Below are positions 52,796-61,552 of a stretch of DNA of 64,000 bases, one piece after another; within the stretch, counting starts at the first letter, position 1; the number at the start of each line of letters is the position of its first letter. Location of the stretch: NCBI RefSeq assembly GCF_900090105.1, contig NZ_FMDM01000019.1, positions 44,112-108,111 of the forward strand, given 5' to 3'. The position numbers and the translations under genes are program-made. This DNA is from Micromonospora humi (GTDB lineage Bacteria > Actinomycetota > Actinomycetes > Mycobacteriales > Micromonosporaceae). The notes under the pieces are model-generated. The model had not been told where the DNA came from. It did not search any database and worked only from the letters and a program-made list of their open reading frames with translations.

Positions 52796-55700
52796 TCAGC
52801 CGGCCAGGTGGTTCCAGCGGGGCTCCAGGTCGGACCAGGCACCTTGGTCGGCGACCACGCCGTCGACCAGCACCACCACGTGGTCGGCGCGGACCAACGC
52901 GGCCCGCTTGGCGGTCGAGCCGACCACTGTCACCCCGTGCTCGCGCAGCGCCGCCCACAGCGCCAGCTCCGTGGTCACGTCCAGCGCCGACGACACGTCG
53001 TCGGCGACCAGCAGTTCGGTACGCGGGGCGAGCGCCCGGGCCAACGCCAGCCGCTGGAGCTGGCCGCCGGAGAGCCGGGTGCCCTTGTGCCCGATCAGCA
53101 GCCCGAGCCCGCCGCCGGCCGCGGCCAGGTCGTGTTCGAGCTGCGCGGTCGACACCGCGCCGGCGGCGTCCACCGGGTGCCCGAGCGCGATGTTCTCGGC
53201 GACCGTGCCGGAGAGCACCCGGGGCATCTGACCCACGTAGCCGACCTGGTTGGGCCGCAGGAACAGCTCCGGCTCGGTGACCGGTTCGCCGTTCCAGCGC
53301 AGCGCGCCGACGTGGTGCACGATCCCGGCGAGCGCCCGCAGCAGCGACGACTTGCCGGCGCCGACCGGGCCGACCACCAGCACCAGCTGCCCGCGTTCGA
53401 CCACCAGGTCGACGTCGCGGACGGCGAGCGTGCCGTCGGAGTGCAGCGCGCCGAAGCCGGCCAGCTCCAGCCGGCGCAGCGGGTGCCGGGGCGGCGGCTC
53501 GGGTGCCGGCGCGGTGCCGGCGGCCAGGTCGAGCCCGGGCACCGCCGCCGAGTAGGTGCTCATCCCGGCCATCTCCACGGTCCGCCGGGTCCACACCCGC
53601 GCCGACGGATACTGCGACACCAACGCCGCGGTGGTCCACGCGAACCAGCGGGCCGCGCCGAGCGTGGAGACCGCCACCAGCGTCGCGCCGGCGGAGAGCC
53701 CACCGGCCAGGTAGAGCGCCCACGCGCCGATCGGCAGCAGCCCGCTCGCGATCGACGGGGTGGACCGGGCCCACACCTGCATGGCGATCTCCCGGCGCTG
53801 CCGCTCGCTGCGGATGACGTCCAGCCCGGCGAGGTGGTCCAGCACCGGGCGGGTGGCACCGGCCAACTTCACCGTGCGGGCGGCCGACAGCGAGGAGACC
53901 AGCGCGGTGGCGAACGCGGCACGCGCCTTCACCGTGCCGGCCGCGGTGCGTTCCAGCCGGGGCCCGAACAGCGTCGCCGCCAACCCGGAGACCACCATCG
54001 TGCCGACGAAGAACGCCGCCGGGATGAAGCTGCCGGTCACCAGCGTCATGGTGAGCACGATGGCCAGCGAGATGAACTGGTCCATCAGGTTGTCGGCGAG
54101 CTGCACCACCCGGTCGGTGTCGCCGCCCTGCGCCACCACCTCGGCCGGGGTGTGCCCGCTGACCCGGCGTGCGCCGGTCTGCCCGTGCACCAGCCGGGCG
54201 CTGATCCGCAGCATCTGCCGGATCCACCAGTGCGGGAACCACACGTTCGTCAGGTAGGGCAGCGGCAGCACCACCAGCAGCGCGGCGGCGATGCCGAGCG
54301 CGGGCAGCCACGGGTCGCCGCCGCCGACCACGTCGGCCCAGAGCCACGGCAGCACCGCGCCGTCCAACCCGAGCAGCGTCATCACGATGAACAGGGAGAC
54401 CGCGGCCAGGCCGTACCGGGGGTCGTTGACACCCAGCCGGAGGATCTCCCGCATGGTCCGCGCGCGCGGCGCGGGCGGCGCCGGTGGCGGTTCGACGCGG
54501 GGCACCGCGCCGCGCCGCGACGGGGTGGACCCGTCCGGCGCGTCGGCCCAGTCGGTGGCGACCGGCTCGTCGGCCCAGCCGGGCCCGTCGAGCAGTTCCA
54601 CGCCGCCGCCGCGGGCGCCGGTCCCGGCGTACGCCCCGGCGTGGCTGGTGGCGAGCAGCTCGGCGAAGCGCGCGGACTCACGCAGCGGGCCGGCCTCCAG
54701 CACCGCCCCGTCGGCCATCACCACCACCTCGTCGCAGCGGCGCACCGAGGAGAGCCGGTGCGCGATGACGATGCCGATCCGGTCGGTGAGCAGCCGTTCG
54801 GTGGCCTGGCGGACCCGGTTCTCGGTGACCGGGTCGAGCCGCGCGGTGGCCTCGTCGAGGATCACCACGTGCGGGTCGCGCACCAGGATCCGGGCGAACG
54901 CCACCAGTTGCTCCTGCCCGGCGGAGAGCACGTGCCCGCCCTCGCCGAGCCGGGTGTGCACGCCGTCGGGCAGCTCCGCGATCCACCCGGCCAGGCCCAG
55001 CTCGGCCAGCGCCCGCTCGGCGGCGCCGAGCAGCTCCGGGTCGAACAGCGCCACGTTCTCGGCGAGCGTGCCGGCGAGGATCTCGGTGCGCTGCGGCACC
55101 ACGGCGATCCACCGGCGCAGCTCCTCGACGTCGAGGTCGACCAGGTCGACGTCGCCGAGGAGGACCGTGCCGCGGGGCACCTCCACCGCCCGGGTGAGCA
55201 CCTTGGCCAGCGTCGACTTGCCCGAGCCGGTGCGCCCGACGAGCGCGTAGGAGCGGCCGCGGGTGAAGTCGAGCCGAACGTCGCGCAGCGCCGGGCCGCG
55301 TTCGTCCCCGGCGGCGGGGTAGCGGAAGGTGAGCCCGCGCACGGTCAGGTCACCGTCGGCCGGGGCGAGCCCGCCGACCGGCTCCTGCCGTGAGCCGGCC
55401 AGCAGTTGCACCCGGGCCCACGCGCCGAACGCCTGTTGCAGGTGCGGCACCCAGCGGGCGATGTGCTCGACGGTCGCGCCGAACGCGATCGCGAGCAGCC
55501 AGACGGCGGTGAGCCGGGCGGCGTCGACCCGGCCGGTGGCGAGCGCCCACGCGCCACCCAGCACCACGCCGACGATGCCGGCCCGGACGCCGCCGGCGGC
55601 GAGCGCGGTGACCCGGCCGGAGAGCCGGAACACCCGGTCGCCCCGGGAGATCACCGCGGCCGCCCGGCGGGCGTAGAGGCGCAGCACGTAGGGCCGGGCC

Positions 55701-56302
55701 AGGCTGGTGCGCACGTCGTCCTGGCCGTGCACCGCCTCCTCCATCACGGCGGCGAGGTCCGACCACGCCTCCTCCTCGGCCATCCGGGCCGGGGCGATGC
55801 GGGCGGTGGGGCGGCGCAGCACGACCGCGAGCAGGGCGGTGAGCAGCACCATCCCGACGCCGGCCGGCCACCAGACGACGAGCGCGCTGACCGTGGCGAG
55901 CACGCAGACCGCGATGCCCTGCGCCAGCCGGACGCCGGTGTTCCGCATCTCGGCGGCGACCTGGTAGACGTCGTTGTCGATCCGGTCGAGCAGTTCGCCC
56001 ACCGGGGTGGTCTCCAGCGCCGGCAGCTCCTGCCCGAGCGCGACCCGGCAGAGCCGGCGGCGCACGTCGGCGGACCAGTCGGCGGTGAGCCGGGCCATGA
56101 TCAGCCCGATCACGAGGTCGGTGACGACCGCGGCGACGAGCGCCACGGCCAGCGCCACGAACCAGCCGGACGAGCGGTGCACGAGCACCGGGCCGGCGAG
56201 CGCGGACGCGGCGGCCTGGCCACCGGCGCCCAGCACGATCAGCAGCAGGACGGCCGCCATCCGCCGGGGTGCGGTGGCCCAGAGGTCTCGGAGCAGGCGC
56301 AT
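52796..56302 (-). CDS. Fused ABC exporter with two half-transporters (one degenerate ATP site)
   Basis: A single 1168-aa polypeptide holds TMD-NBD-TMD-NBD, with a Pro/Gly-rich linker near 560-615. NBD1: Walker A GRTGSGKST near residue 357, signature LSAGQ (A for G) near 459, Walker B VILDEATARLD with the catalytic Glu near 480, and IAHRLSS with the H-loop near 512. NBD2: GPVGAGKSS near 979, signature LSGGQLQ near 1075, Walker B LVADDVSSALD with Asp for Glu near 1100, and VVGSTAKRAA without the H-loop His near 1127. So site 1 (NBD1 Walker/NBD2 signature) is intact, site 2 is degenerate. It is probably a heterodimer-type exporter; the substrate is unknown. Confidence 0.92.
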   Translation of the reverse strand: MRLLRDLWATAPRRMAAVLLLIVLGAGGQAAASALAGPVLVHRSSGWFVALAVALVAAVVTDLVIGLIMARLTADWSADVRRRLCRVALGQELPALETTPVGELLDRIDNDVYQVAAEMRNTGVRLAQGIAVCVLATVSALVVWWPAGVGMVLLTALLAVVLRRPTARIAPARMAEEEAWSDLAAVMEEAVHGQDDVRTSLARPYVLRLYARRAAAVISRGDRVFRLSGRVTALAAGGVRAGIVGVVLGGAWALATGRVDAARLTAVWLLAIAFGATVEHIARWVPHLQQAFGAWARVQLLAGSRQEPVGGLAPADGDLTVRGLTFRYPAAGDERGPALRDVRLDFTRGRSYALVGRTGSGKSTLAKVLTRAVEVPRGTVLLGDVDLVDLDVEELRRWIAVVPQRTEILAGTLAENVALFDPELLGAAERALAELGLAGWIAELPDGVHTRLGEGGHVLSAGQEQLVAFARILVRDPHVVILDEATARLDPVTENRVRQATERLLTDRIGIVIAHRLSSVRRCDEVVVMADGAVLEAGPLRESARFAELLATSHAGAYAGTGARGGGVELLDGPGWADEPVATDWADAPDGSTPSRRGAVPRVEPPPAPPAPRARTMREILRLGVNDPRYGLAAVSLFIVMTLLGLDGAVLPWLWADVVGGGDPWLPALGIAAALLVVLPLPYLTNVWFPHWWIRQMLRISARLVHGQTGARRVSGHTPAEVVAQGGDTDRVVQLADNLMDQFISLAIVLTMTLVTGSFIPAAFFVGTMVVSGLAATLFGPRLERTAAGTVKARAAFATALVSSLSAARTVKLAGATRPVLDHLAGLDVIRSERQRREIAMQVWARSTPSIASGLLPIGAWALYLAGGLSAGATLVAVSTLGAARWFAWTTAALVSQYPSARVWTRRTVEMAGMSTYSAAVPGLDLAAGTAPAPEPPPRHPLRRLELAGFGALHSDGTLAVRDVDLVVERGQLVLVVGPVGAGKSSLLRALAGIVHHVGALRWNGEPVTEPELFLRPNQVGYVGQMPRVLSGTVAENIALGHPVDAAGAVSTAQLEHDLAAAGGGLGLLIGHKGTRLSGGQLQRLALARALAPRTELLVADDVSSALDVTTELALWAALREHGVTVVGSTAKRAALVRADHVVVLVDGVVADQGAWSDLEPRWNHLAG

Positions 56303-56392
56303 AGGACAGTCCTCCGGACTCGGACGGGTGGGGGCGGTGATCCCAGCCTTCCCGTCCGGGCGGCCCGGTTCAAACGAATTACCGCGTTCCGG

Positions 56393-56986
56393 TCAGGTCT
56401 GGGCGACCCGGCGGACGATGCCGAGCAGCGACTCCTGCACGTCGGCGATCGGCCGGTCGGGCTGGAAGACCAGCCAGTCCACCGCCACCACCAGTCCGAC
56501 ACCGAACAGCGCCGAGCTGGCGGTGCGGACGTCCAGGTCGTCCGGCAGGTCGCCGCCGGCCACCCCGGCCCGGACGGTCTCGGCGATCACCTCGATCGCC
56601 TCGCCGCGCAGCAGCCGCAACGTCTGCTGCCACTCCCGGTTGGTGCGCCACATCTCCGAGAGCAGGAGCTGGGCGAACGCCCGGTAGCGGCGGATGTAGT
56701 CGAGTTCGGCGCGGACCAGCGCGGCGAGCGCCTCGCGGGGCGGCAGACCGTCGACGGCGGCGCGGAACTCGGCGGTGAGCAGGCCGATGCCGTGCCGCAG
56801 AAGCTCCTCGAAGAGGACGGTCTTGGACTCGAAGTTGTAGTAGACGGTGCCCTTCGCCACCCCGGCCCGGGCCGCGATGTCGTCCACGGTGGTCGCCGAG
56901 AAGCCCTGCTCGGCGATGAGCTCGACCGCCGCCACGAAGAGGCGCTGACGGGTGTCCTCCCGCCGGCGGGTCCGTCCGTCCGTCAC
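56393..56986 (-). CDS. TetR family regulator, last gene of the YhgE operon
   Basis: GTG 56986 gives 197 aa. The HTH occupies about residues 10-55: EDTRQRLFVAAVELIAEQGF and SATTVDDIAARAGVAKGTVY. The C-terminal domain is of the ligand-binding type. It starts 10 bp after the YhgE stop, whose end contains its ribosome binding site (GAGG). It may control this operon through the palindrome at 59861 and the ABC exporter that starts 91 bp downstream. Confidence 0.92.
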   Translation of the reverse strand: MTDGRTRRREDTRQRLFVAAVELIAEQGFSATTVDDIAARAGVAKGTVYYNFESKTVLFEELLRHGIGLLTAEFRAAVDGLPPREALAALVRAELDYIRRYRAFAQLLLSEMWRTNREWQQTLRLLRGEAIEVIAETVRAGVAGGDLPDDLDVRTASSALFGVGLVVAVDWLVFQPDRPIADVQESLLGIVRRVAQT

Positions 56987-56996
56987 CGGCCCATCC

Positions 56997-59147
56997 TCAC
57001 ATGGTCAGTTCGGGGTGCAGCTTGGCCGGGGTGAGCCGGCGGGACCGGCGCGCCGAGCCGACGGTGAGCGCCAGCGCGCCCAGGCCGAACGCGAGCAGCA
57101 CCAGCGCGCCGGTGACCACCGGCCCGGCCGGACCGCCGTTGACGGTGTGCCGCAGCCCGCTCACCACGTACGTCATCGGCAGCCAGGGGTGGATCGCCTG
57201 GAAGAAGCCGGGTGAGGTCTGCACCGGGTAGGTGCCGCCGGACGAGGTGAGCTGGAGCATCAGCAGTGCCAGCGCGGCGAGCCGGCCGGCCGGGCCGAGC
57301 GCCACGCCGAGCAGTTGCATGATCGCGGTGAACGCCAGCGAGGCGAGCGCGAGCAGCCCGAACGTCGCCGCGCCGTGCTCCGGGTCCAGCCCGAGGGCCA
57401 GCGTGACGACCGTGTAGAGCACGGTGACCTGGGCCAGGCCGATCGCCGCGGCGGGTAGCCAACCGGCGAGCACCACCCGCCAGCCGGCCGCGCCGGACAT
57501 CACGTGCCGCCGGTTGACCGGCCGCAACAGCATGTACGTGATCATCGCGCCGACCCAGAGCGCCAGCGCCAGGAAGTACGGGGCGAAGCCCACCCCGTAC
57601 GAGCCGGCCGGGTGCTGGGAGTCGCGGATCAGGCCGACCGGGTCGGCGAGCACGTCGGCGCGGCTCGAAGCGTCGTCGTACCCGGGTAGTTTCTTCTCCC
57701 CGGCGGCGAGCCCGTCGGCGAGGTCGCCGGCGCCGCCCTCCAGCCTGGTCAGCCCGTCGGCCAGTTTGGTGCTGCCGGTGCCGAGCTGGTCGAGGCCGCC
57801 GTCGAGCTGCCGGGCGCCGGTGGAGAGCCGGTAGAGCCCGCCGCGCAGCTGGTCGGCGCCGGTCGAGGCGGCGCCGAGTCCGTCGCGGAGCTTGGCGCTG
57901 CCCTGGGCCAGCGTGCCGAGCCCGCCGGCCAGCTCGTCGACCTTGGCGCGGGCCGAGGCGACGTCGTCGGCCAGGTGCGGCGCGGCGGCGGCCACCTCCC
58001 GGGCGGTCTTCGCGACCTCGGTCATCTGCTTCTTCAGCGCGGCCAGGTCGGTCCGGTCCAGCGCGGACCGCAACGCCTTCGCCTGGGTGACGGCCTGGCC
58101 GGCGGCCTTGCGGGCGGCGGCGAAGTTCGGGTCGTCGGCGAGTTCGGGGTGGTCCTTTGCGACCGCGTCGAGCCGGTCGGAGATCTCCTCGGCGAGGCCG
58201 ACCACCTCGTCGGCCTTGGCCGGCAGCGCGTCCAGGCCGTCGGCGAGCTGCTGCGCGCCGGTGGCGACCGCGGTGGCCGCCTGCTGGATGCGGTCGGCGT
58301 TGCGGCGCAGCACCGGCTCGTACTTGTTCGCGGCGGCGTCGACCTTCGCGGCGGCGGCCTTCGTCTCGGTGGCGGCCCGGCCGGCGCCGTCGGCGAGTTG
58401 CGCCGCGCCGGTCCGCAGTTGGTCGAGGCCCTTGGCGAGCTTGTCGGCGCCCTGGACCGACTGGTTCAGCCCGCCGGCGAGCTGCCCGGCGCCCTTCTCG
58501 GCGTCGCCGAGCCCGTCGGCGAGTTGACCGGCGCCCCGTTGCGAGGTGCCGAGCCCGTCGGAGATCTTCCCGGCGCCGTCGGCGGCGCGGCCGGTCTCGG
58601 CCTTGGCATCGGTGAAGCCGATCAGCATCTTGTCGAAGTACGAGGCGGCGGTGCTCTCCGCGGCGGCGGCCCGGATCTCGCTGAACGCCGAGCGGGCGAG
58701 CAGCCCGGAGAGGTAGTTGGTGGCGTCGTCGTTGACCACCTTCAGCTCGCCCTGCCGGGCCGTCCGGTCCGGCTCGGGGCCGGCGGCGAGGGTGGCCGAG
58801 AAGTCGGCCGGGATGGAGAAGACCAGGTGGTAGCGGCCGTCGCGCAGGCCCTTCGTGGCGTCGCGCTGGTCGGTGACGGTCCAGCCGAAGACCTTGCGGT
58901 CGATCAGTTCGTCGGTGAGGTCCCGGCCGGCGTGCACCTCGGTGCCGTCGCTCGCCGTGGCCGGCCGGTCGGCGTTGACCAACGCGACCGGGATCCGGTC
59001 GAGCTTTCCGTACGGGTCCCAGAAGGCGTAGAGGTAGAGCGCGCCGTAGAGCAACGGCACCACGGTGAGCACGGCGAGCGCGGCGCGCGGCAGCCGGCCC
59101 CGGGTCATCCGGCGCAGCTCGAACAGGGCGAGTCGCAGGACGCTCAC
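56997..59147 (-). CDS. YhgE/Pip-type ABC-2 membrane protein
   Basis: GTG 59147 overlaps the ATPase stop by 4 bp and gives 716 aa. The first helix (LAVLTVVPLLYGALYLYAFW) is followed by WDPYGKLDRIPVALVNADRP, the YhgE/Pip signature. Residues about 190-510 form an extracellular coiled-coil-like region with repeated GAxQLADGL heptads. The C-terminal helices are of the ABC-2 type (LALALWVGAMITYMLLRPVN). Members act as phage receptor proteins in lactococci and as MmpL-associated or ESX-like secretion partners elsewhere. Here its role with the degenerate ATPase is unknown. Confidence 0.92.
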   Translation of the reverse strand: MSVLRLALFELRRMTRGRLPRAALAVLTVVPLLYGALYLYAFWDPYGKLDRIPVALVNADRPATASDGTEVHAGRDLTDELIDRKVFGWTVTDQRDATKGLRDGRYHLVFSIPADFSATLAAGPEPDRTARQGELKVVNDDATNYLSGLLARSAFSEIRAAAAESTAASYFDKMLIGFTDAKAETGRAADGAGKISDGLGTSQRGAGQLADGLGDAEKGAGQLAGGLNQSVQGADKLAKGLDQLRTGAAQLADGAGRAATETKAAAAKVDAAANKYEPVLRRNADRIQQAATAVATGAQQLADGLDALPAKADEVVGLAEEISDRLDAVAKDHPELADDPNFAAARKAAGQAVTQAKALRSALDRTDLAALKKQMTEVAKTAREVAAAAPHLADDVASARAKVDELAGGLGTLAQGSAKLRDGLGAASTGADQLRGGLYRLSTGARQLDGGLDQLGTGSTKLADGLTRLEGGAGDLADGLAAGEKKLPGYDDASSRADVLADPVGLIRDSQHPAGSYGVGFAPYFLALALWVGAMITYMLLRPVNRRHVMSGAAGWRVVLAGWLPAAAIGLAQVTVLYTVVTLALGLDPEHGAATFGLLALASLAFTAIMQLLGVALGPAGRLAALALLMLQLTSSGGTYPVQTSPGFFQAIHPWLPMTYVVSGLRHTVNGGPAGPVVTGALVLLAFGLGALALTVGSARRSRRLTPAKLHPELTM

Positions 59148-59839
59148 GCGGGCACCTCCACGGCGGTCAGGGCGGGGGTGGGCAGGGCCGGGTCGCCGAT
59201 GCGGTGCACGGTGGCGGCCGTCCCCTCCTCGACGGCGCGGGCGCTGGCGATCACCGCGTACCCCTGGCCGGCGAGGCGTTCCAGCGCGGCCCAGATCCAC
59301 TGCCGTTCCGGGCGGTCGGCGCCGGCGTCCACGTCGTCGGCGACGATCAGGCTGGGGCCGGCGAGGCTGGCCAGCACCAGCCCGAGCACCTGTCGTTCGA
59401 CCGGGGTGAGGTCGCGGCCGTACCGGTCGGGGTCGAGCGGGGCGTCGGTGAAGCCGGCGCCGGCGACGGCGGCGGCGTAGGCGTCGCGGCGGTAGGCCCG
59501 GCGGGCCCGCACCGCCGCCACCGGCACGAGCTGACGGCGGCGGCGCGGCACCGGCCCGAGCAGCAGCAGGCGTTCGGTGAGGTGCTCGGCGACGGTGAGC
59601 GTCGGGTCGGGCTCGTGCACGCCGGCCACCTGGCCGAGCGCGGCCGGGCCGCGGCGGCGCAGTTCGCCGTGGCTGTGCGGGAAGCGGCCGGCCAGGGCGA
59701 GCAGCAGCGAGGTCCGCCCGCTGCCGGGTGGCCCGGTCACCGCGTGCAGCTCACCGCGCTCGGCGGTGAGGTCGACGTCCCGGTAGACCCAGCCGCGCCG
59801 GGTCCGCAGACCCAGCCCGGCGGCCTCGACGATTGTCAT
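59144..59839 (-). CDS. ABC-type ATPase-like protein with altered Walker A
   Basis: A 231-aa protein. The P-loop is GPPGSGRTS at residues 36-44: the Lys (position 42) that binds ATP phosphate is Arg. The signature region LTPVERQVLGLVLASL replaces LSGGQ, and Walker B is LIVADDVDAG without the usual DE. An H-loop equivalent is not clear (VIASARAVEE). It overlaps the YhgE gene by 4 bp, so they are partners. It may bind but not hydrolyse ATP, or hydrolyse slowly. An operator-like palindrome lies 22 bp upstream. Confidence 0.85.
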   Translation of the reverse strand: MTIVEAAGLGLRTRRGWVYRDVDLTAERGELHAVTGPPGSGRTSLLLALAGRFPHSHGELRRRGPAALGQVAGVHEPDPTLTVAEHLTERLLLLGPVPRRRRQLVPVAAVRARRAYRRDAYAAAVAGAGFTDAPLDPDRYGRDLTPVERQVLGLVLASLAGPSLIVADDVDAGADRPERQWIWAALERLAGQGYAVIASARAVEEGTAATVHRIGDPALPTPALTAVEVPA

Positions 59840-59860
59840 CCCACCCGCTCCGACTTCTAG

Positions 59861-59874
59861 ACTGACTGGTCAGT
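59861..59874 (-). promoter_or_regulatory. TetR operator candidate before the ATPase/YhgE/TetR operon
   Basis: ACTGAC and GTCAGT form a 6-bp perfect inverted repeat around TG. The segment TGACTGGTCA with a further TGACC half-site at 59884-59888 (inverted against GGTCA) may extend it. A possible -10 (TATGCT, minus strand, 59894-59889) precedes it, so binding would block initiation. Confidence 0.65.
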
Positions 59875-59938
59875 ACAAAAACATGACCAGCATAGCGTCG
59901 GGTGTCCGGTTCGAGGCAACACGAGGAGAGGGTGATCC

Positions 59939-60778
59939 TCAGAACAGCACGGTGGCCAGCGTGCCGACCGGGCGGAAGCCGCAGCGCTCGTAGACCCGGC
60001 GGGCCGGCAGGTTGAAGTCGTTGACGTAGAGGCTGACCGTGGGCGCGACCCGGGCCAGCGCGTCGCGCACCACCGCGGCCATGGCGGCGGCCGCGATGCC
60101 CCGCCCGCGCCACTCCGGCGCCACCCAGACGCCCTGCACCTGCGCGGTGCGGCGGGTCACCACGGCCAGCTCGGCCTTGAAGACCACCCGGCCGTCGACG
60201 AAGCGCGCGTAGGCCCGGCCGGCGCGCACCAGCTCGGTCACCCGCCGCCGGTAGCCGCGACCGCCGTCCTCCGCCATCGGGGAGACGCCGACCTCCTCGG
60301 TGTACATCGCCACCGCCGCCGGGAAGAGCCGGTCGACCTCACTGCCCCGCACCCGACGCACCTGCGGGTCCGGCGCCACCGGCGGCACCGCGTCCGTGGC
60401 CAGCAAGGGCTGGTTCGGACGTACGTCCCGAGCCGGCCCCCAGTGCGCGGAGAGGCGGTCCCAGAGGCCGAGCACCGCGTCGGCGCGACCCACGATCGAG
60501 GAGCAGAGCCGCTCCTCCTCGCCCAGTTGCTCGGCGAACGCGGCCACCGCCGACTCGGACGCGAGCACCGGGGTCAGGTTGCCGCCCAGCCAGCAGATCG
60601 ACTCCAGGTTGCGCCGGGAGCCGTAGCCGAGGATCCGCGCCTCGGCCCGCCACCAGGCCAGGCCGCGCGCCGCCACCCGCTCGGCGACCTGCGCGCCGGC
60701 GTACGGGTCGGCGTCGAGCAACCGCTCGACCGCACGGCGCTCCGACTCCCCCAGTTGGCGTACCGGCATCGTGAGCAC
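59939..60778 (-). CDS. DUF4081-GNAT acetyltransferase
   Basis: GTG 60778 (or ATG 60769) gives 279 (276) aa. The N-terminal DUF4081 domain covers about 1-125, with RRNLESICWLGGNLTPVLAS. The C-terminal GNAT domain shows VQGVWVAPEWRGRGIAAAAM, with the acetyl-CoA loop RGRGIA, and VNDFNLPARRVYERCGFRPVG. In many actinobacteria this gene follows ispG directly. Here three genes lie between. The substrate is unknown. Confidence 0.92.
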   Translation of the reverse strand: MLTMPVRQLGESERRAVERLLDADPYAGAQVAERVAARGLAWWRAEARILGYGSRRNLESICWLGGNLTPVLASESAVAAFAEQLGEEERLCSSIVGRADAVLGLWDRLSAHWGPARDVRPNQPLLATDAVPPVAPDPQVRRVRGSEVDRLFPAAVAMYTEEVGVSPMAEDGGRGYRRRVTELVRAGRAYARFVDGRVVFKAELAVVTRRTAQVQGVWVAPEWRGRGIAAAAMAAVVRDALARVAPTVSLYVNDFNLPARRVYERCGFRPVGTLATVLF

Positions 60779-60868
60779 GCTTACCAGCCTGCCAGATGCA
60801 CGCGGTGACCCGCGGGCCGACCGGACACCTCGTCAATCCGATCGGGCGTCTTGTCGGCGATGCGTTGG

Positions 60869-60889
60869 CGATATATCGTTGATGCATCA
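60869..60889 (+). promoter_or_regulatory. PadR operator candidate upstream of the His/Pro-rich PadR gene
   Basis: CGATATATCG (60869-60878) and TGATGCATCA (60880-60889) are two perfect 10-bp palindromes. They lie 27 bp before the ATG, in the only AT-rich stretch of this region. TATCG-type repeats are common targets of PadR proteins. Confidence 0.65.
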
Positions 60890-60915
60890 GCGATACTCGA
60901 CAGAAGGAGAGCCCG

Positions 60916-61500
60916 ATGAGTTTCCACCGACACGTGCACGCCCTGCGCGACGAGATGCACCGGCACGGCGGCTTCGGCTTCCCGCCCGTACCTCCGCCCC
61001 CGCCGTTCCCGCCCGGACCGCACGGCCACGGACGCGGCCGGGGTGGCCGCGGGCGCGGGCGGCGGCCGAACGTGCGTGGTGCCGTGCTGGCCCTGCTCAC
61101 CGAGCGGCCGATGCACGGCTACGAGATGATCCAGGAGATCGACTCCCGCACCGGCGGGGCCTGGCGGCCCAGCCCCGGCTCGATCTACCCCACCCTGCAA
61201 CTGCTGGAGGACGAGGGCGTCATCGCGACCGCCCCCGACTCCGACGGCGGGCGCAAGCGGTTCGCCCTCACCGAGCAGGGTCGGGCCGAGGCGGCCGAGG
61301 CGGCGCAGACCCCGCCCTGGGCGGAGTTCGCCGAGCAGACCGTCAACAGCTGGCACGACATCCGCGACGCCGGCACGCAGGCCATGAACGCGCTGCGGCA
61401 GGTGATGACCACCGGCACGGACGACCAGCGCGCCCGCGCCGCCCAGGTGCTCGACGAGACGCGGCGCAAGCTCTACGCCATCCTCGCCGAGTCCGAGTGA
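60916..61500 (+). CDS. PadR family regulator with His/Pro/Gly/Arg-rich N-terminus
   Basis: ATG 60916, with AGGAGA at -10, gives 194 aa. The first 50 residues are unusual: MSFHRHVHALRDEMHRHGGF then runs of Pro and GHGRGRGGRGRGRR. The PadR winged-helix follows from about residue 52: NVRGAVLALLTERPMHGYEM, DSRTGGAWRPSPGSIYPTLQ and RKRFALTEQGRAEA. The His-rich leader might bind metal, which is inference. It is a single gene followed by a strong bidirectional terminator. Confidence 0.92.
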   Translation: MSFHRHVHALRDEMHRHGGFGFPPVPPPPPFPPGPHGHGRGRGGRGRGRRPNVRGAVLALLTERPMHGYEMIQEIDSRTGGAWRPSPGSIYPTLQLLEDEGVIATAPDSDGGRKRFALTEQGRAEAAEAAQTPPWAEFAEQTVNSWHDIRDAGTQAMNALRQVMTTGTDDQRARAAQVLDETRRKLYAILAESE

Positions 61501-61516
61501 CCACCGGCGCGCCTGA

Positions 61517-61550
61517 CGGCACACCGGCCGGCTCCCCGGCCGGTGTGCCG
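61517..61550. terminator. Bidirectional hairpin terminator
   Basis: A perfect 15-bp stem (61517-61531, 61536-61550) with the loop CTCC; further outer pairs CCTGA/TCAGG extend it. It separates the PadR gene from the convergent methyltransferase gene. Confidence 0.85.
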
Positions 61551-61552
61551 GG

